Assembly (NCBI RefSeq): GCF_022347725.1
Contig: NZ_JAKRGB010000015.1
Span: 1-64,000 of the forward strand
Length of the DNA stretch: 64,000 bases
Source: Ruegeria sp. Ofav3-42
GTDB lineage: Bacteria; Pseudomonadota; Alphaproteobacteria; Rhodobacterales; Rhodobacteraceae
Reading direction: 5' to 3'
Both the position numbers and the translations under genes were made by a program. The notes under the pieces are model-generated. The model made no database searches. It worked only from the letters and a program-made list of their open reading frames with translations, and was not told where the DNA came from. Shown piece by piece: positions 26,330 through 35,405 of this stretch; within the stretch, counting starts at the first letter, position 1; the number at the start of each line of letters is the position of its first letter.

Positions 26330-27397
26330 TCAGGTGTCGCGCGCCGTCCAATAGACTTGAATATATGCCTCTGCTGGATCACCTTGGCGCGCCTTGTATT
26401 CCGTACGGACGCGGAGAACCTGGGCTTTTTCGCTGGCAAACCAAAAGAAATGATCAGGCTGTTTCGCCTGCTCTGCCAACGCGACTTCGGCAAGTTCATC
26501 TTTGCCCCTGGAAAGACGCCTGAGCGCGATCCCCGGCGGCGTAGCAAACGGATAGGGATTTTGGTCGGCAGCGTCCGACAAAGCCAGAACCTGCCCGCTC
26601 GTGTTTTCCGGCAGATTGTCCAGAATACGTGCAATAGCAGGAAATGCAGTCTCATCTCCGCACAAAAGAACTTTCTGGTTTTCCAAAACGCCCCCACCTA
26701 TCGGTCCAAGCAGAGCAAATCGCGCACCTGTATCTAGGCCGCGCACCCAATCCGTCACGCGGCCGCCGTCGTGGATAAACACGTCGAAATCGATGTATCC
26801 AGCGGATCGATCAAGGTGCTGAACCGTGTAAACAGGCTTGTGGAGTGCTTTCTCTCCATGAGGCCAGCAGGTCGAGCCGTTTTCGGCAAGAACGGGCCAT
26901 TCCGGTGCCACCATCCCGATTGGAGGCAGTAGCAGGCGAAAATGAATCGAATCGTCGCCGAAACCAGACAAATCGCCAATCTCCGCCCGAACGCGTAGAA
27001 AGCTTGCAGCGGGTGAAGATACGTCAAGAACCGTGGCAAAATGAAAGTTGGGCGGGTGCCCTCCGGCATTCACCAATTCGGATTGATCCACGCCCGACCA
27101 CCTGAGCCCGCCGACTTGTTCCGGGATCAACTCGGTCAGTCGGGCCAACAGACGTTCCCGAATGACATGCAGCTTTTCCGGGCGCGTGGCATGCAAACCG
27201 GCCAGCGTACCGGAAGGCTGTTGCTCGAAGCTGCACACGCCATATGCTAGTTGAACAACAAGTGCCTGTGCATCGTCCTGCTTTACAGGCAGATCCCACC
27301 TTTCGGCATCACCCAGCATGAGATCACGAACGGCCGCAAATTCCAGGCCGGGCACAAATGTTTGCGTATTCAGCAGATAGTCTGGTCGATTCAGCAT
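26330..27397 (-). CDS. Siderophore-interacting protein (FAD ferric-siderophore reductase) with N-terminal DUF2218-like domain
   Basis: A 355-residue protein. Residues about 1-95 resemble the DUF2218 module often fused to these reductases. Residues about 110-235 form the FAD-binding domain, and the rest is the NAD(P)H-binding SIP domain (KVLLCGDETAFPAIARIL; HFFWFASEKAQVLRVRTEY, the latter a typical SIP motif). The enzyme reduces ferric-siderophore in the cytoplasm and frees iron after ABC uptake. It lies downstream of the siderophore ABC operon on the same strand, 222 bases after the binding-protein gene, so it may have its own promoter; I see no clear box in that gap. Confidence 0.88.
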   Translation of the reverse strand: MLNRPDYLLNTQTFVPGLEFAAVRDLMLGDAERWDLPVKQDDAQALVVQLAYGVCSFEQQPSGTLAGLHATRPEKLHVIRERLLARLTELIPEQVGGLRWSGVDQSELVNAGGHPPNFHFATVLDVSSPAASFLRVRAEIGDLSGFGDDSIHFRLLLPPIGMVAPEWPVLAENGSTCWPHGEKALHKPVYTVQHLDRSAGYIDFDVFIHDGGRVTDWVRGLDTGARFALLGPIGGGVLENQKVLLCGDETAFPAIARILDNLPENTSGQVLALSDAADQNPYPFATPPGIALRRLSRGKDELAEVALAEQAKQPDHFFWFASEKAQVLRVRTEYKARQGDPAEAYIQVYWTARDT

Positions 27398-27619
27398 TTG
27401 AAACCTTAATGCTTAGGCCAGATTACCGTTAAATAATCGATGGTTCGCCCGCTCTTGGCGATACATCGTCGAACATCTGTCCGGCCTGATTTTCTGTTAT
27501 AGCTGCCCGGATCATGTGGCTTCGGATCCGATATTGGCTGAAGGGTACGCGCGGTGCCCGAATACCGCATCGGTAGAACTGACATCCGCCCGCGTCAACC
27601 TTCGTCGCGGACCCTCGGA

Positions 27620-28585
27620 TCAGTGCTGGGCGATAAGCCAGTCTTCGACCGCCCTCAGTGTGTGTTCGGCACTGGCGACTGTGGGGCTGGTGACCTGTGC
27701 GGGATCAAGATAAAGGATGCGCCCTTCCCGAGCGGGCATCATGAACCGATCCCAACCCGGCGCAATGCGATCCAGACGGGCGTGTACAGCAACTTCGCCC
27801 TGTTCAGGGTCCATATAGCTGTTCATCAGCACCAGCAGGGCAGGGTTAAGTTGCATGAACGTTTCCGCACTGATCGGTGCCGCGAAATTCGAACCCGGCG
27901 CATTGGATACACTGCCCTCAATGTCTTCTCGCACCAGCCCCAGATCCTCGAGCGCCTGAACCATACCTGAGGTGTTTCCCACCAGATTGATCTGATCGTG
28001 TACGATCACGGCCAGAAAGCTGTCACCGGGCAGAATATCTGCCACCCCCTTCCGGAGCTTACCGATTTGCGTGTCATAGGGGGCCTTCCGAGCTTCAAAC
28101 ACCTCTTCGCGCCGCAAAAGTCCGGCAAGGTCGGCTTCGACCTCGAACCCCCGCACTCGTCCTGTGCCTGTGTTCTGTAGATAGACGGGAGCGATGGCCG
28201 ACAAGAGATCGGCCTGAGCGGCATCATATTCGGTACCGATGATAAGGTCCGGCTCCAGCGTCCTCAACCGCTCAATATTGATATTGCCAAATGGGCCGAT
28301 CCCGTGCGGCGGGGTGGTTTGGGCGCGATCTCCCAAGGTCGCGGTGGTGAAATCGACAGCGCTCTGCAACTCGCCGGCATCACCGCGTCCATAGGCACCG
28401 ATGATCTCAACACCAAGATCCATCAACGGGATACCCAGCAGCGGCTCATGCAGTACAATGATCCGCTCCGGCTCGTCCGGAATATCCACGGATCGTCCGG
28501 TATCGTCAGTGACGGGACCGGCAAACGCTGGCAACGTCGCGCTTAGGATCAAACAAAGGGGTAACATACGAGGAAAGCGCATCAT
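27620..28585 (-). CDS. Iron-siderophore ABC transporter periplasmic binding protein
   Basis: A 321-residue FepB/FecB-like protein with signal peptide (MMRFPRMLPLCLILSATLPAFAG, cut near 22). The mature part starts VTDDTGRSVDIPDEPERIIVLHEP, the standard opening of class III binding proteins, and later shows RTLEPDLIIGTEYD. Start is ATG at 28585 or 28582 with weak Shine-Dalgarno, seven bases after the permease stop, consistent with coupling. It should deliver the ferric form of the locus's own siderophore, or a related catecholate, to the FecCD pair. Confidence 0.9.
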   Translation of the reverse strand: MMRFPRMLPLCLILSATLPAFAGPVTDDTGRSVDIPDEPERIIVLHEPLLGIPLMDLGVEIIGAYGRGDAGELQSAVDFTTATLGDRAQTTPPHGIGPFGNINIERLRTLEPDLIIGTEYDAAQADLLSAIAPVYLQNTGTGRVRGFEVEADLAGLLRREEVFEARKAPYDTQIGKLRKGVADILPGDSFLAVIVHDQINLVGNTSGMVQALEDLGLVREDIEGSVSNAPGSNFAAPISAETFMQLNPALLVLMNSYMDPEQGEVAVHARLDRIAPGWDRFMMPAREGRILYLDPAQVTSPTVASAEHTLRAVEDWLIAQH

Positions 28586-28592
28586 GTCTATC

Positions 28593-29645
28593 TCAGGATT
28601 GGAAAAGCGTTCGCAGCGCCCGCAAACGCAGTGTGATGATAAACAGGGGGACACCCAGCAGGGTCAGGGCGAGCCCCAGCGAAATAGTGGTTTGTGACGC
28701 GCCCGTGCGCACAATCAGATCGGCCAGCAAGACCAGCCATCCGCCCATAAGGCCGGACAAGATCAATCGTGCACGACCGGTCGCCGCCGACAGAAACTGA
28801 GCGAGATGCGGTGCCATGACCCCCAGAAACACGATTGGTCCCACCGCAGATACAGCCATTGAAGTCAACACTACAGCCGCCAGCAGCAACACGGGCTTGA
28901 CGCGGGCCGGGTTCAACCCGATAGCCGCGGCCCGGTCATCACCCAAATCCAACGGGCGCAGAAATGGGGCTCCGAACAAAAGGATTGGCAGGCTCAGCGC
29001 AGCCCAGGGCAGAAGACCGGACACCTGTGACCAACTGGACAGGTACAGCGACCCCGCCAACCAGGTCGACACGGCCAGAGAAATTTCGGTCGGAGTATAA
29101 AGAACCAGCAGCGCGGTTATCGCGCTCAGACTTGTATCCAATGCGATCCCCATCAACAGGATGGCCAAGCCATCGCCAACACTTCCGCGCAGAAGCAGCC
29201 TTAGCACCAACAGCAAAATCAATCCGCCGACCAGACCCGCCAGCGGGATCAGGGCCGGAGGGGCGGATGGCAGGTACAGCAGCAGGATCATGATCGTGAT
29301 CATTGATCCCTGGCTCAGACCCAACAGCCCCGGGTCGGCCAGCGGGTTCTGCGTCAGTGATTGCAGCATCGCCCCGGAAATGGCGAGGCACCAACCCGCC
29401 ATAACACCAAGCAACAGGCGCGGCAGGCGAACATACATAAGGGCGAACTGTTGCTCCTCGTTCAGTTCACCAGACATCAGCTCGCTTAGCCCTATCGCCG
29501 TATCACCCGAGGTCAGCGACCAAAGCGCCGTGCCCAAAATCGCTAGTGTCAGGCCAAACCCAGCGGCCAGATTGCCCAGGCGCAGGTCCAATCCACCCTC
29601 AAATCGAAGGACCGATCGGGTATCCAGAGCACGGGTCAGCCTCAT
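28593..29645 (-). CDS. FecCD-family siderophore permease, subunit 2
   Basis: A 350-residue membrane protein with about ten helices. It contains GAMLQSLTQNPLADPGLLGLSQG, the conserved FecCD motif (usually GxxxQxxxRNPLAxPxxLG), and GPIVFLGVMAPHLAQ, the cytoplasmic coupling region seen in BtuC/FepD-type proteins. Its start overlaps the stop of the preceding permease gene as ATGA. Together with the other FecCD protein it forms the heterodimeric channel for ferric-siderophore. Confidence 0.92.
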   Translation of the reverse strand: MRLTRALDTRSVLRFEGGLDLRLGNLAAGFGLTLAILGTALWSLTSGDTAIGLSELMSGELNEEQQFALMYVRLPRLLLGVMAGWCLAISGAMLQSLTQNPLADPGLLGLSQGSMITIMILLLYLPSAPPALIPLAGLVGGLILLLVLRLLLRGSVGDGLAILLMGIALDTSLSAITALLVLYTPTEISLAVSTWLAGSLYLSSWSQVSGLLPWAALSLPILLFGAPFLRPLDLGDDRAAAIGLNPARVKPVLLLAAVVLTSMAVSAVGPIVFLGVMAPHLAQFLSAATGRARLILSGLMGGWLVLLADLIVRTGASQTTISLGLALTLLGVPLFIITLRLRALRTLFQS

Positions 29646-30691
29646 GCCAGCTGCCCCGCCCGGCCGCTCAGGTAGTGCCGCCTGATGATTGCGACAAAAA
29701 ACGCACCGCCCAGTAAATCCATGACCACGCCGGTATGCAGCGTGTAGGGTTGGAATGCCATTCGCGCTGCCAAATCAGCTATCAGGCACAACCCTGCCCC
29801 CATCAGCGCCGAACCCAGCAACAGCGGCCCCACCGCCGCACCCAGCAGAGGGCGGGCTATGTGCGGTACGACAAGTCCGATGAAACCCACCGGCCCACAT
29901 ACGGCAACCGCCGATGCGGCGGCGAAAACTGAAGCCAGCATCGCAACCCGCGACACCAGCGGCACATTCACCCCAGTTGAGCCCGCCTTGTCTGACCCAA
30001 GAAGGATCAGGTTCAAATGTCGCGACAAAGCCAAAAGCGTCCCGCAACAAATCACCCCGATCCACCAGAAGACGGCCAGCCGGTCGGCATAGACATGGTT
30101 GATACTCCCCGAGGCCCAGCCCAAAAGATCGCTGCGGCGCTGTGGATCCGACAGCAGGATAGCCTGCGTCACGCCACTGAGAAGCATGGCGACCAGTGCG
30201 CCAGCCAGGATCAGGGAAAACCCGCGCGGGTCCTGCGCCAGACCGGCAAGTCGCGCAACGGTCAGCGCCAGCACAGCGCCAAACACACCACCCGCCAATG
30301 CGGTCATACCCTGTGCTACCAGAAACCCGGGGGTCAAAAGCTGAGGCCAGAGCGCCGCACCCAAAACCACAAACAAGGTCGCCCCGGAGTTGACACCCAA
30401 TGTCGCCGGAGACGTCAGGGGATTACGCATCAGAGATTGCAATACGACCCCCGCGCAAGCCATCATCGCACCGGTGTAAACGGCGATCAGAGCGCGCGGT
30501 ATCCGCTGGTACCACAGCAAGAAATGATCCAGTTCATCCGGATCGAACTCAATCAGGGCACCGATCATTTCGACCGGAGCAATCCACCGTGTACCCACAC
30601 ACAGATTCAGACCCAGCGCCAGCAAAAGCCCCCCTGCCCCCAACAGTAGTCCTGAACGCCGCTGCGGCAGACCGTTCTTATAGCGCCTCAT
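29642..30691 (-). CDS. FecCD-family siderophore permease, subunit 1
   Basis: A 349-residue membrane protein with about ten helices and the same FecCD motifs: GVVLQSLMRNPLTSPATLGVNSG and GPVGFIGLVVPHIARPL. The start at 30691 was chosen over a frame extension to 30721 because it overlaps the ATPase stop as ATGA. The order ATPase, permease, permease, binding protein with overlapping or touching genes marks one operon dedicated to ferric-siderophore uptake across the inner membrane. Confidence 0.92.
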   Translation of the reverse strand: MRRYKNGLPQRRSGLLLGAGGLLLALGLNLCVGTRWIAPVEMIGALIEFDPDELDHFLLWYQRIPRALIAVYTGAMMACAGVVLQSLMRNPLTSPATLGVNSGATLFVVLGAALWPQLLTPGFLVAQGMTALAGGVFGAVLALTVARLAGLAQDPRGFSLILAGALVAMLLSGVTQAILLSDPQRRSDLLGWASGSINHVYADRLAVFWWIGVICCGTLLALSRHLNLILLGSDKAGSTGVNVPLVSRVAMLASVFAAASAVAVCGPVGFIGLVVPHIARPLLGAAVGPLLLGSALMGAGLCLIADLAARMAFQPYTLHTGVVMDLLGGAFFVAIIRRHYLSGRAGQLA

Positions 30692-31467
30692 GCTGAAAAT
30701 TCTGTCGCATGGGGGAGACAAACAAGACGTCCGTTGCGATCGAATATCTCGGCCTCCATGCCGAATGTCCGCGTTACATTGTCGGCGGTGACCGTTTCGC
30801 GCACGGGCCCAGCAGCCTCGATCCGGCCATCGCGCATCAGAACGACTTCATCCGCAAAGCTCGCCGTTAGGTTGAGGTCGTGCAGAACGCAAATCACGGT
30901 TTTGCCCCTTTGCCGCGTAAGCCGTGCGACCAGATTGAGAACCGAGTACTGATACGCGACATCCAGATGATTTACCGGCTCATCCATAAGGATCAAATCG
31001 GCATCCTGCGCCAGAACCATCGCGATCCAGGCGCGTTGGCGTTGTCCGCCTGACAAGGTGTTCAACGGACGATGCGCCATGTCCAACAGACCCACGGTCT
31101 GAAGCGCATCCCTAAACAGGGCCTGGTCTGATGCGCTGGGGCCACGCATCAAACGGCTACGCGAAAAGGCCGACAGCTCGATCAGTTCGCCAAGGGTAAT
31201 GTAGTCAGGGCAATGATTGTCCTGCGGCAGATAAGCAACCCGACGGGCTAAGCTGCGCCGACCCATGGCGTGGACGGGTTGGTCATCCAGCCGGGCTTCT
31301 CCCTGCTGCATCGGCAAAAGACCCATAAGGGCACGCAATAGGGTTGATTTTCCGCATCCGTTTGGCCCCACAAGCGCTGTGAACCGACCATTGGCAAAGC
31401 GGTGCGACACTTTGCGCACGCATAAGTTTTTGCCATAGGATACTGAAACATTAGACAGCTCCAACAC
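30688..31467 (-). CDS. Siderophore ABC transporter ATPase (FepC-like)
   Basis: A 259-residue ATPase with Walker A GPNGCGKST (near residue 33), Q-loop YLPQDN, signature LSGGQRQRAW, Walker B LILMDEP and the switch His in CVLHDLN. It powers the FecCD pair. The start is read as GTG at 31467 because GAGCGAGGACC precedes it and the protein then begins at the usual VLELSNVSVSYG. The frame is open further upstream, but that extra stretch crosses the divergent promoter region. It heads the uptake operon and is divergent from the flavin monooxygenase gene. Confidence 0.9.
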   Translation of the reverse strand: MLELSNVSVSYGKNLCVRKVSHRFANGRFTALVGPNGCGKSTLLRALMGLLPMQQGEARLDDQPVHAMGRRSLARRVAYLPQDNHCPDYITLGELIELSAFSRSRLMRGPSASDQALFRDALQTVGLLDMAHRPLNTLSGGQRQRAWIAMVLAQDADLILMDEPVNHLDVAYQYSVLNLVARLTRQRGKTVICVLHDLNLTASFADEVVLMRDGRIEAAGPVRETVTADNVTRTFGMEAEIFDRNGRLVCLPHATEFSA

Positions 31468-31510
31468 CGTGCGGTCCTCGCTCTTTGGTTGCGCTCCTCT
31501 TATTCCATAG

Positions 31511-31521
31511 TAAAAGAGTCG
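31511..31521. promoter_or_regulatory. Shared motif TAAAAGAGTCG, copy 1
   Basis: TAAAAGAGTCG lies in the 94-base divergent region between the uptake operon (start 31467) and the flavin monooxygenase (start 31562). The identical 11 bases occur again at 32980-32990 upstream of the biosynthetic operon, with matching bases on both sides, and a looser copy at 40100-40112. This suggests a common regulator of the siderophore locus. Confidence 0.45.
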
Positions 31522-31561
31522 GCAATTAGAAAACCGGCTTTGAATTCGAAGGTTACGCGGT

Positions 31562-32857
31562 ATGGGCATGTTGCATATCGGAATGTCACTGGCACCAACC
31601 TGGCTGAGTGGAGAGGCATGGCGCCGACCCGATAGCAGCATAGAAAACTTCCACGATCCGGGCTTTGCCGCGGATATCGCAAAGCGGGCCGAGGCAGCGA
31701 AATTGGATTTCGTTTTCCTGCCTGACACCCTGTACCTGGACCCGCAGGTTCTGGAAATGGGACCAGGGTTCTCCAGCATGGACCCGACCATGATGATGGC
31801 GGCCATCGCCCACGAAACGCAGCGGATCGGTTTGTTGACCACTGTATCAACAACGTTCCTGCCGCCATACGTGGTGGCGCGCCAGTTGCAGACGTTGAAC
31901 CGGATCAGCCGGGGTCGGGCAGGCTGGAATGTAGTTACGGCGCTTGGCGGGCACGAAAACTTCGGCCTCGACGCTATGCCCCCTGCGGAAGAGCGTTACG
32001 CACACGCGACCGAGTTCGTGCAAGTCGTGCGTAGTTTGTGGAACAGCTATCCCGGCTCAGCGATCCTCAATGACCGTAATGCGGGGCGATATGCAGATGC
32101 ATCCGTTGTGCGGCCGATTGATCATGTCGGAGAGCATTTTCTGGTACAGGGGCCACTGAACCTTCCGGCCTGGCCGGGAGACCGGATCCCGCTGGTTCAG
32201 GCCGGGGCCTCTGACGCAGGACAAGACTTCGCTGCCGCTATTGCAGATGCGGTCTTTGCCTCGACCCCTGACCGTGAAGCTGCCGCAACGCTTCGTCAGT
32301 CATTGTGTGCGCGGGCTGAACGGCAGGGGCGCGCTGCACATGAAATACGCCTTTTGCCGGGGCTAAGCCTGTATCTTGCCGATAGCAAGGCTGAGGCCCG
32401 CGACTTGTATCAGGCCACGCATGCCCGGGCCGACCAGGCACGCGCAATCGCTCGGATCAAGGCGATGATCGGGTTGGATTTGACCGATTGGCCGGACGAC
32501 CGCCCAATCACAGCGGAACACCTGCCGCCGCTGCCTGCTCCGTGCCCCAGTCGCACCCATGCCGAGTTGTTGCAAAGGATCATCCGGCGCGACTCGCCCC
32601 GGCTTCGGGACCTCTTGACGTGCCCCGAAGTGATGGGCTCCGGGCACTGGCAGATTGTCGGAACGGTGCAGGATGCCGCTGACGACGTGGCCCAATGGGC
32701 GCAAGCTGGTGCCATTGACGGTTTCATTTGCGTTCCGGGCGGATCGGTAGACTCAATGCATCTAGCCCTCGACGAACTGATTCCCGCTTTGGTTGATCGC
32801 GGATTGTTCAGATCAAATTACACGACGAGCAGTTTCCTTGGACATCTTTCCGGATAG
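31562..32857 (+). CDS. Bacterial luciferase-like flavin-dependent monooxygenase (NtaA/SnaA/DszA group)
   Basis: A 431-residue TIM-barrel enzyme of the two-component FMNH2-dependent monooxygenases. The group's features are visible: RPDSSIENFHDPGFAADIAKRAEAAKLDFVFLPDTLY at the start, then RISRGRAGWNVVTALGGHENFG and ERYAHATEFVQVVRSLW. Relatives oxidise chelators such as nitrilotriacetate, sulfones or cyclic amides with reduced FMN from a partner reductase. Its place inside a siderophore locus suggests tailoring or breakdown of the ferric-siderophore, or oxygenation of a precursor. No flavin reductase gene is adjacent. Confidence 0.85.
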   Translation: MGMLHIGMSLAPTWLSGEAWRRPDSSIENFHDPGFAADIAKRAEAAKLDFVFLPDTLYLDPQVLEMGPGFSSMDPTMMMAAIAHETQRIGLLTTVSTTFLPPYVVARQLQTLNRISRGRAGWNVVTALGGHENFGLDAMPPAEERYAHATEFVQVVRSLWNSYPGSAILNDRNAGRYADASVVRPIDHVGEHFLVQGPLNLPAWPGDRIPLVQAGASDAGQDFAAAIADAVFASTPDREAAATLRQSLCARAERQGRAAHEIRLLPGLSLYLADSKAEARDLYQATHARADQARAIARIKAMIGLDLTDWPDDRPITAEHLPPLPAPCPSRTHAELLQRIIRRDSPRLRDLLTCPEVMGSGHWQIVGTVQDAADDVAQWAQAGAIDGFICVPGGSVDSMHLALDELIPALVDRGLFRSNYTTSSFLGHLSG

Positions 32858-33196
32858 ATTAAAAATATTTTCCTAAATATTTGACAAGAAAGCCTTCAAA
32901 AATCACTGAACCCCGCAGAAAAAAATACACGCATAGAGGTCTTTACATTTCACATCCAATAACCCAATAAATAACCAACTAAAAGAGTCGCCTATTTGCG
33001 CTCGGCGGGCAAATGACCTGAATTGAACCTTGAAAATCGGTGTTTCGATGGAGTGATCCAAGCCTTCAACCAAACTACTGCCGGGTAATTGCGACCCCTG
33101 CGAGACTAACGCCCCAATGCCGTAAATCACCAAACTCCGCAGGCACAAGTCACCGAGACTTTCCCACCGGATCCGACACACCCTGGGAAATCTGAC
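32858..33196. other. 339-base AT-rich upstream region of the aryl-acid operon
   Basis: No gene is apparent. The first 40 bases are AT-rich and contain AAATATT twice, five bases apart, followed by TTGACA at 32881-32886, which could be a -35 element, although no good -10 stands 17 bases later. The motif TAAAAGAGTCG occurs at 32980-32990. The length suggests a regulated promoter with a long leader. Confidence 0.4.
32980..32990. promoter_or_regulatory. Shared motif TAAAAGAGTCG, copy 2
   Basis: Identical to the motif at 31511-31521 and extended by matching flanks (A one base before, then C, A, T, T at corresponding places after). It lies 207 bases before the salicylate-AMP ligase start. A weaker copy, TAAAAGCCTTGCC, lies at 40100-40112 before the synthetase gene. 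Confidence 0.45.
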
Positions 33197-34882
33197 ATGA
33201 CCGTTTCTGCACCCGACTGGCAATCACTTTGCCCCTTCTGGCCCGATGATGTTGCACAGCGATATCGGGCAGAAGGCGTTTGGCAAGACGAGACCTTTTT
33301 TGGACTGCTGACCGCTGGCAAGGCCCAGTTCGGCGCAAAAAAGGCGCTAATCGACGGCGATAGCACCTACCGCTACGACGACCTCCATGACGGCGCTCTG
33401 AAACTTGCATGTGGGCTCTATGACCTCGGCTTGCGGCGCGGTGACCGGGTTGTGTTGCAATTGCCGAACTCGATCGCCTTTGTCGAGCTGATGTTCGCGC
33501 TGTTCCGTTTGGGCGTTGTCCCAGTATTGGCGCTGCCTGCCCATCGTGACCGCGAAATCGGCCAATTCGCGGACTTTGTTCAGGCGCGGGCCTGCATTGT
33601 GCCCGAACACGCGGGCGGGAATGACATGGTCGCTATGGCCGAGCGGGTCAAAGCCATAACGCCTTCGGTCGAACACATCATTGTCCTGGGCGACGCGCGA
33701 GACCATGTCAGCCTTTATGATCTGCGAAACCGGGATGGGAATCCGGTTGCAGAGTCCGGCCCCTGGCCGATGCCAGACGCCGAGGATGTTGCCTGTTTTC
33801 AGATTTCGGGAGGCACAACCGGCGTGCCGAAACTGATCCCCCGGCGGCACATGGAATACCTGCACAACATTCGCTGTGCCACCAAAGCCAGTGGTATGGA
33901 CCAATCCAGCAGATATCTTTGCGTGCTGCCGATCGCGCATAACTTCCCGCTTGCCTGCCCCGGCGTTCTTGGCACACTTTCCGTCGGCGGCACGGCCGTC
34001 ATGGCCCCAGACCCAGGGGCTGAGACCTGTTTCGCGTTGATCGACAAGCACCGTATCAACATCACGTCGCTTGTCCCGCCGCTGGCGATCATGTGGATCG
34101 AAGCCGCGTTTTCACGCGGGCCACTGTACTCGCTGCGGGTCTTGCAGGTCGGCGGGGCCAAGCTCAATCCATCCAACGCGCGGCAGGTGGCCCCAAGGTT
34201 GGGCTGCAAGCTTCAGCAAGTGCTCGGAATGGCCGAAGGGCTTATCTGCTATACGGCTCTGGACGACGATGCCGAACGCATACACACGACCCAAGGCGCC
34301 CCGATGTCCGAATGGGATGAGGTGCGCGTCGTCCGGGGAGACGGAACCGAGGCCAAACCCGGCGAAACCGGGGAACTTCAGGCACGTGGCCCTTACACTA
34401 TTCGCGGCTATTACAGCATGCCCGAACATAACGCCCGGGCGTTTTCTGCGGATGGGTTTTATTGCACCGGTGACATCGTTGCGCGTGATCCACACGGGTA
34501 CATTTCTGTTGAAGGGCGCAAAAAAGATCAGGTCAATCGCGGCGGCGAGATGATCGGTGTCGACGAGATCGAAGATCTATTGGTCGGTCACCCCGGCGTA
34601 CTGGACGCAGCTGTGGTCGGAAGACCCGATGAACGTGTTGGTGAGCGCCTGTGCGCATTTGTTATCGCATCCCCTGGGCGAAAGCTAAAAAGTCACGAAC
34701 TTCGGCGCGAACTGGGAAGCGCCGGAATTGCCGGATTCAAAATCCCCGATGAATTTATCTTTGTCGATGCCTTTCCGCAGACAGGTGTTGGCAAGATCAA
34801 CAAGCGCAGTCTGCGCGACTTGCTCAAAGCCCAGCATTTCGGAGAACCACAAGCTTCCAAACTTGAGGAGCTGGCAGGATGA
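33197..34882 (+). CDS. Aryl-acid AMP ligase, salicylate-type pocket (PchD/YbtE-like)
   Basis: A 561-residue stand-alone adenylation enzyme of the DhbE/EntE/PchD group. It activates an aryl acid with ATP and loads it on an aryl carrier protein. The phosphate loop is SGGTTGVPK, and the catalytic Lys is in GVGKINKRSLR. In the pocket the DhbE Ser240 position (in the HNFPLACPG block) is Cys254, and the DhbE Val337 position (MAEGLICYT) is Ile350. DHB enzymes keep Ser and Val there; salicylate enzymes have Cys and Leu. Together with the overlapping PchB-type lyase gene this points to salicylate. It is the first gene of the operon 33197-38029. Confidence 0.85.
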   Translation: MTVSAPDWQSLCPFWPDDVAQRYRAEGVWQDETFFGLLTAGKAQFGAKKALIDGDSTYRYDDLHDGALKLACGLYDLGLRRGDRVVLQLPNSIAFVELMFALFRLGVVPVLALPAHRDREIGQFADFVQARACIVPEHAGGNDMVAMAERVKAITPSVEHIIVLGDARDHVSLYDLRNRDGNPVAESGPWPMPDAEDVACFQISGGTTGVPKLIPRRHMEYLHNIRCATKASGMDQSSRYLCVLPIAHNFPLACPGVLGTLSVGGTAVMAPDPGAETCFALIDKHRINITSLVPPLAIMWIEAAFSRGPLYSLRVLQVGGAKLNPSNARQVAPRLGCKLQQVLGMAEGLICYTALDDDAERIHTTQGAPMSEWDEVRVVRGDGTEAKPGETGELQARGPYTIRGYYSMPEHNARAFSADGFYCTGDIVARDPHGYISVEGRKKDQVNRGGEMIGVDEIEDLLVGHPGVLDAAVVGRPDERVGERLCAFVIASPGRKLKSHELRRELGSAGIAGFKIPDEFIFVDAFPQTGVGKINKRSLRDLLKAQHFGEPQASKLEELAG

Positions 34883-35259
34883 CTTCGAACAGTTCAGAGA
34901 ACTTACACCCTGCCGCACGCGCTGCGGCAAGCGCCCCATTGGAAGCAGACATCCCAGAACCCGAACAGGTCAACGGACTGGAGGACGTGCGGCAGGCCAT
35001 TGACACCATCGACGCGCAAATCATCGGATTGCTCAGCAAACGGCTCGACTATGTCAAGGCCGCAGCAGACTTCAAACCAGACCTTCAAGCCGTGCCTGCG
35101 CCGGAAAGGGTTCGTGAGATGTTGAACGACCGAAGCGACTGGGCCAGTGCATTGGGTTTGAACCCTGATTTCATTGCACCTTGGTTCGCACAGATCAGCG
35201 AGTGGTTCATTCGTCAGCAGATTGCGCATTGGCCAAACCGAAATCACCGCCCGCGCTAA
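34879..35259 (+). CDS. pchB: Isochorismate pyruvate lyase (PchB-type), makes salicylate
   Basis: A 126-residue chorismate-mutase-fold protein that converts isochorismate to salicylate and pyruvate. All five residues known to line the PchB active site are present at a constant offset of 24: Arg38, Arg55, Lys66, Arg77 and Gln114, matching Arg14, Arg31, Lys42, Arg53 and Gln90 of PchB. The offset is due to an extra N-terminal segment of about 25 residues rich in Ala, Glu and Pro. Its ATG overlaps the stop of the ligase gene as ATGA, so the two are co-translated. Simple chorismate mutase activity is the alternative, but the context favours salicylate formation. Confidence 0.9.
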   Translation: MTSNSSENLHPAARAAASAPLEADIPEPEQVNGLEDVRQAIDTIDAQIIGLLSKRLDYVKAAADFKPDLQAVPAPERVREMLNDRSDWASALGLNPDFIAPWFAQISEWFIRQQIAHWPNRNHRPR

Positions 35260-35405
35260 TACCTGATCGTGCAACGCGACTTTTAGAACACGGCCAAGGC
35301 ACTCAGAGGACGTGCCCGCGCCAATTGCCAGCACAAGCCAGCATTATTCCAAACCTCATTTGCGCGGCCCCTGGCCAGACGCATAACGAAAAAGGGGCAA
35401 TATCA

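Noticed and set aside
30017..30649. 210-codon plus-strand frame rich in Gln, Arg and Pro
   Set aside because: Antisense to the FecCD permease; composition is that of a reversed membrane-protein gene.
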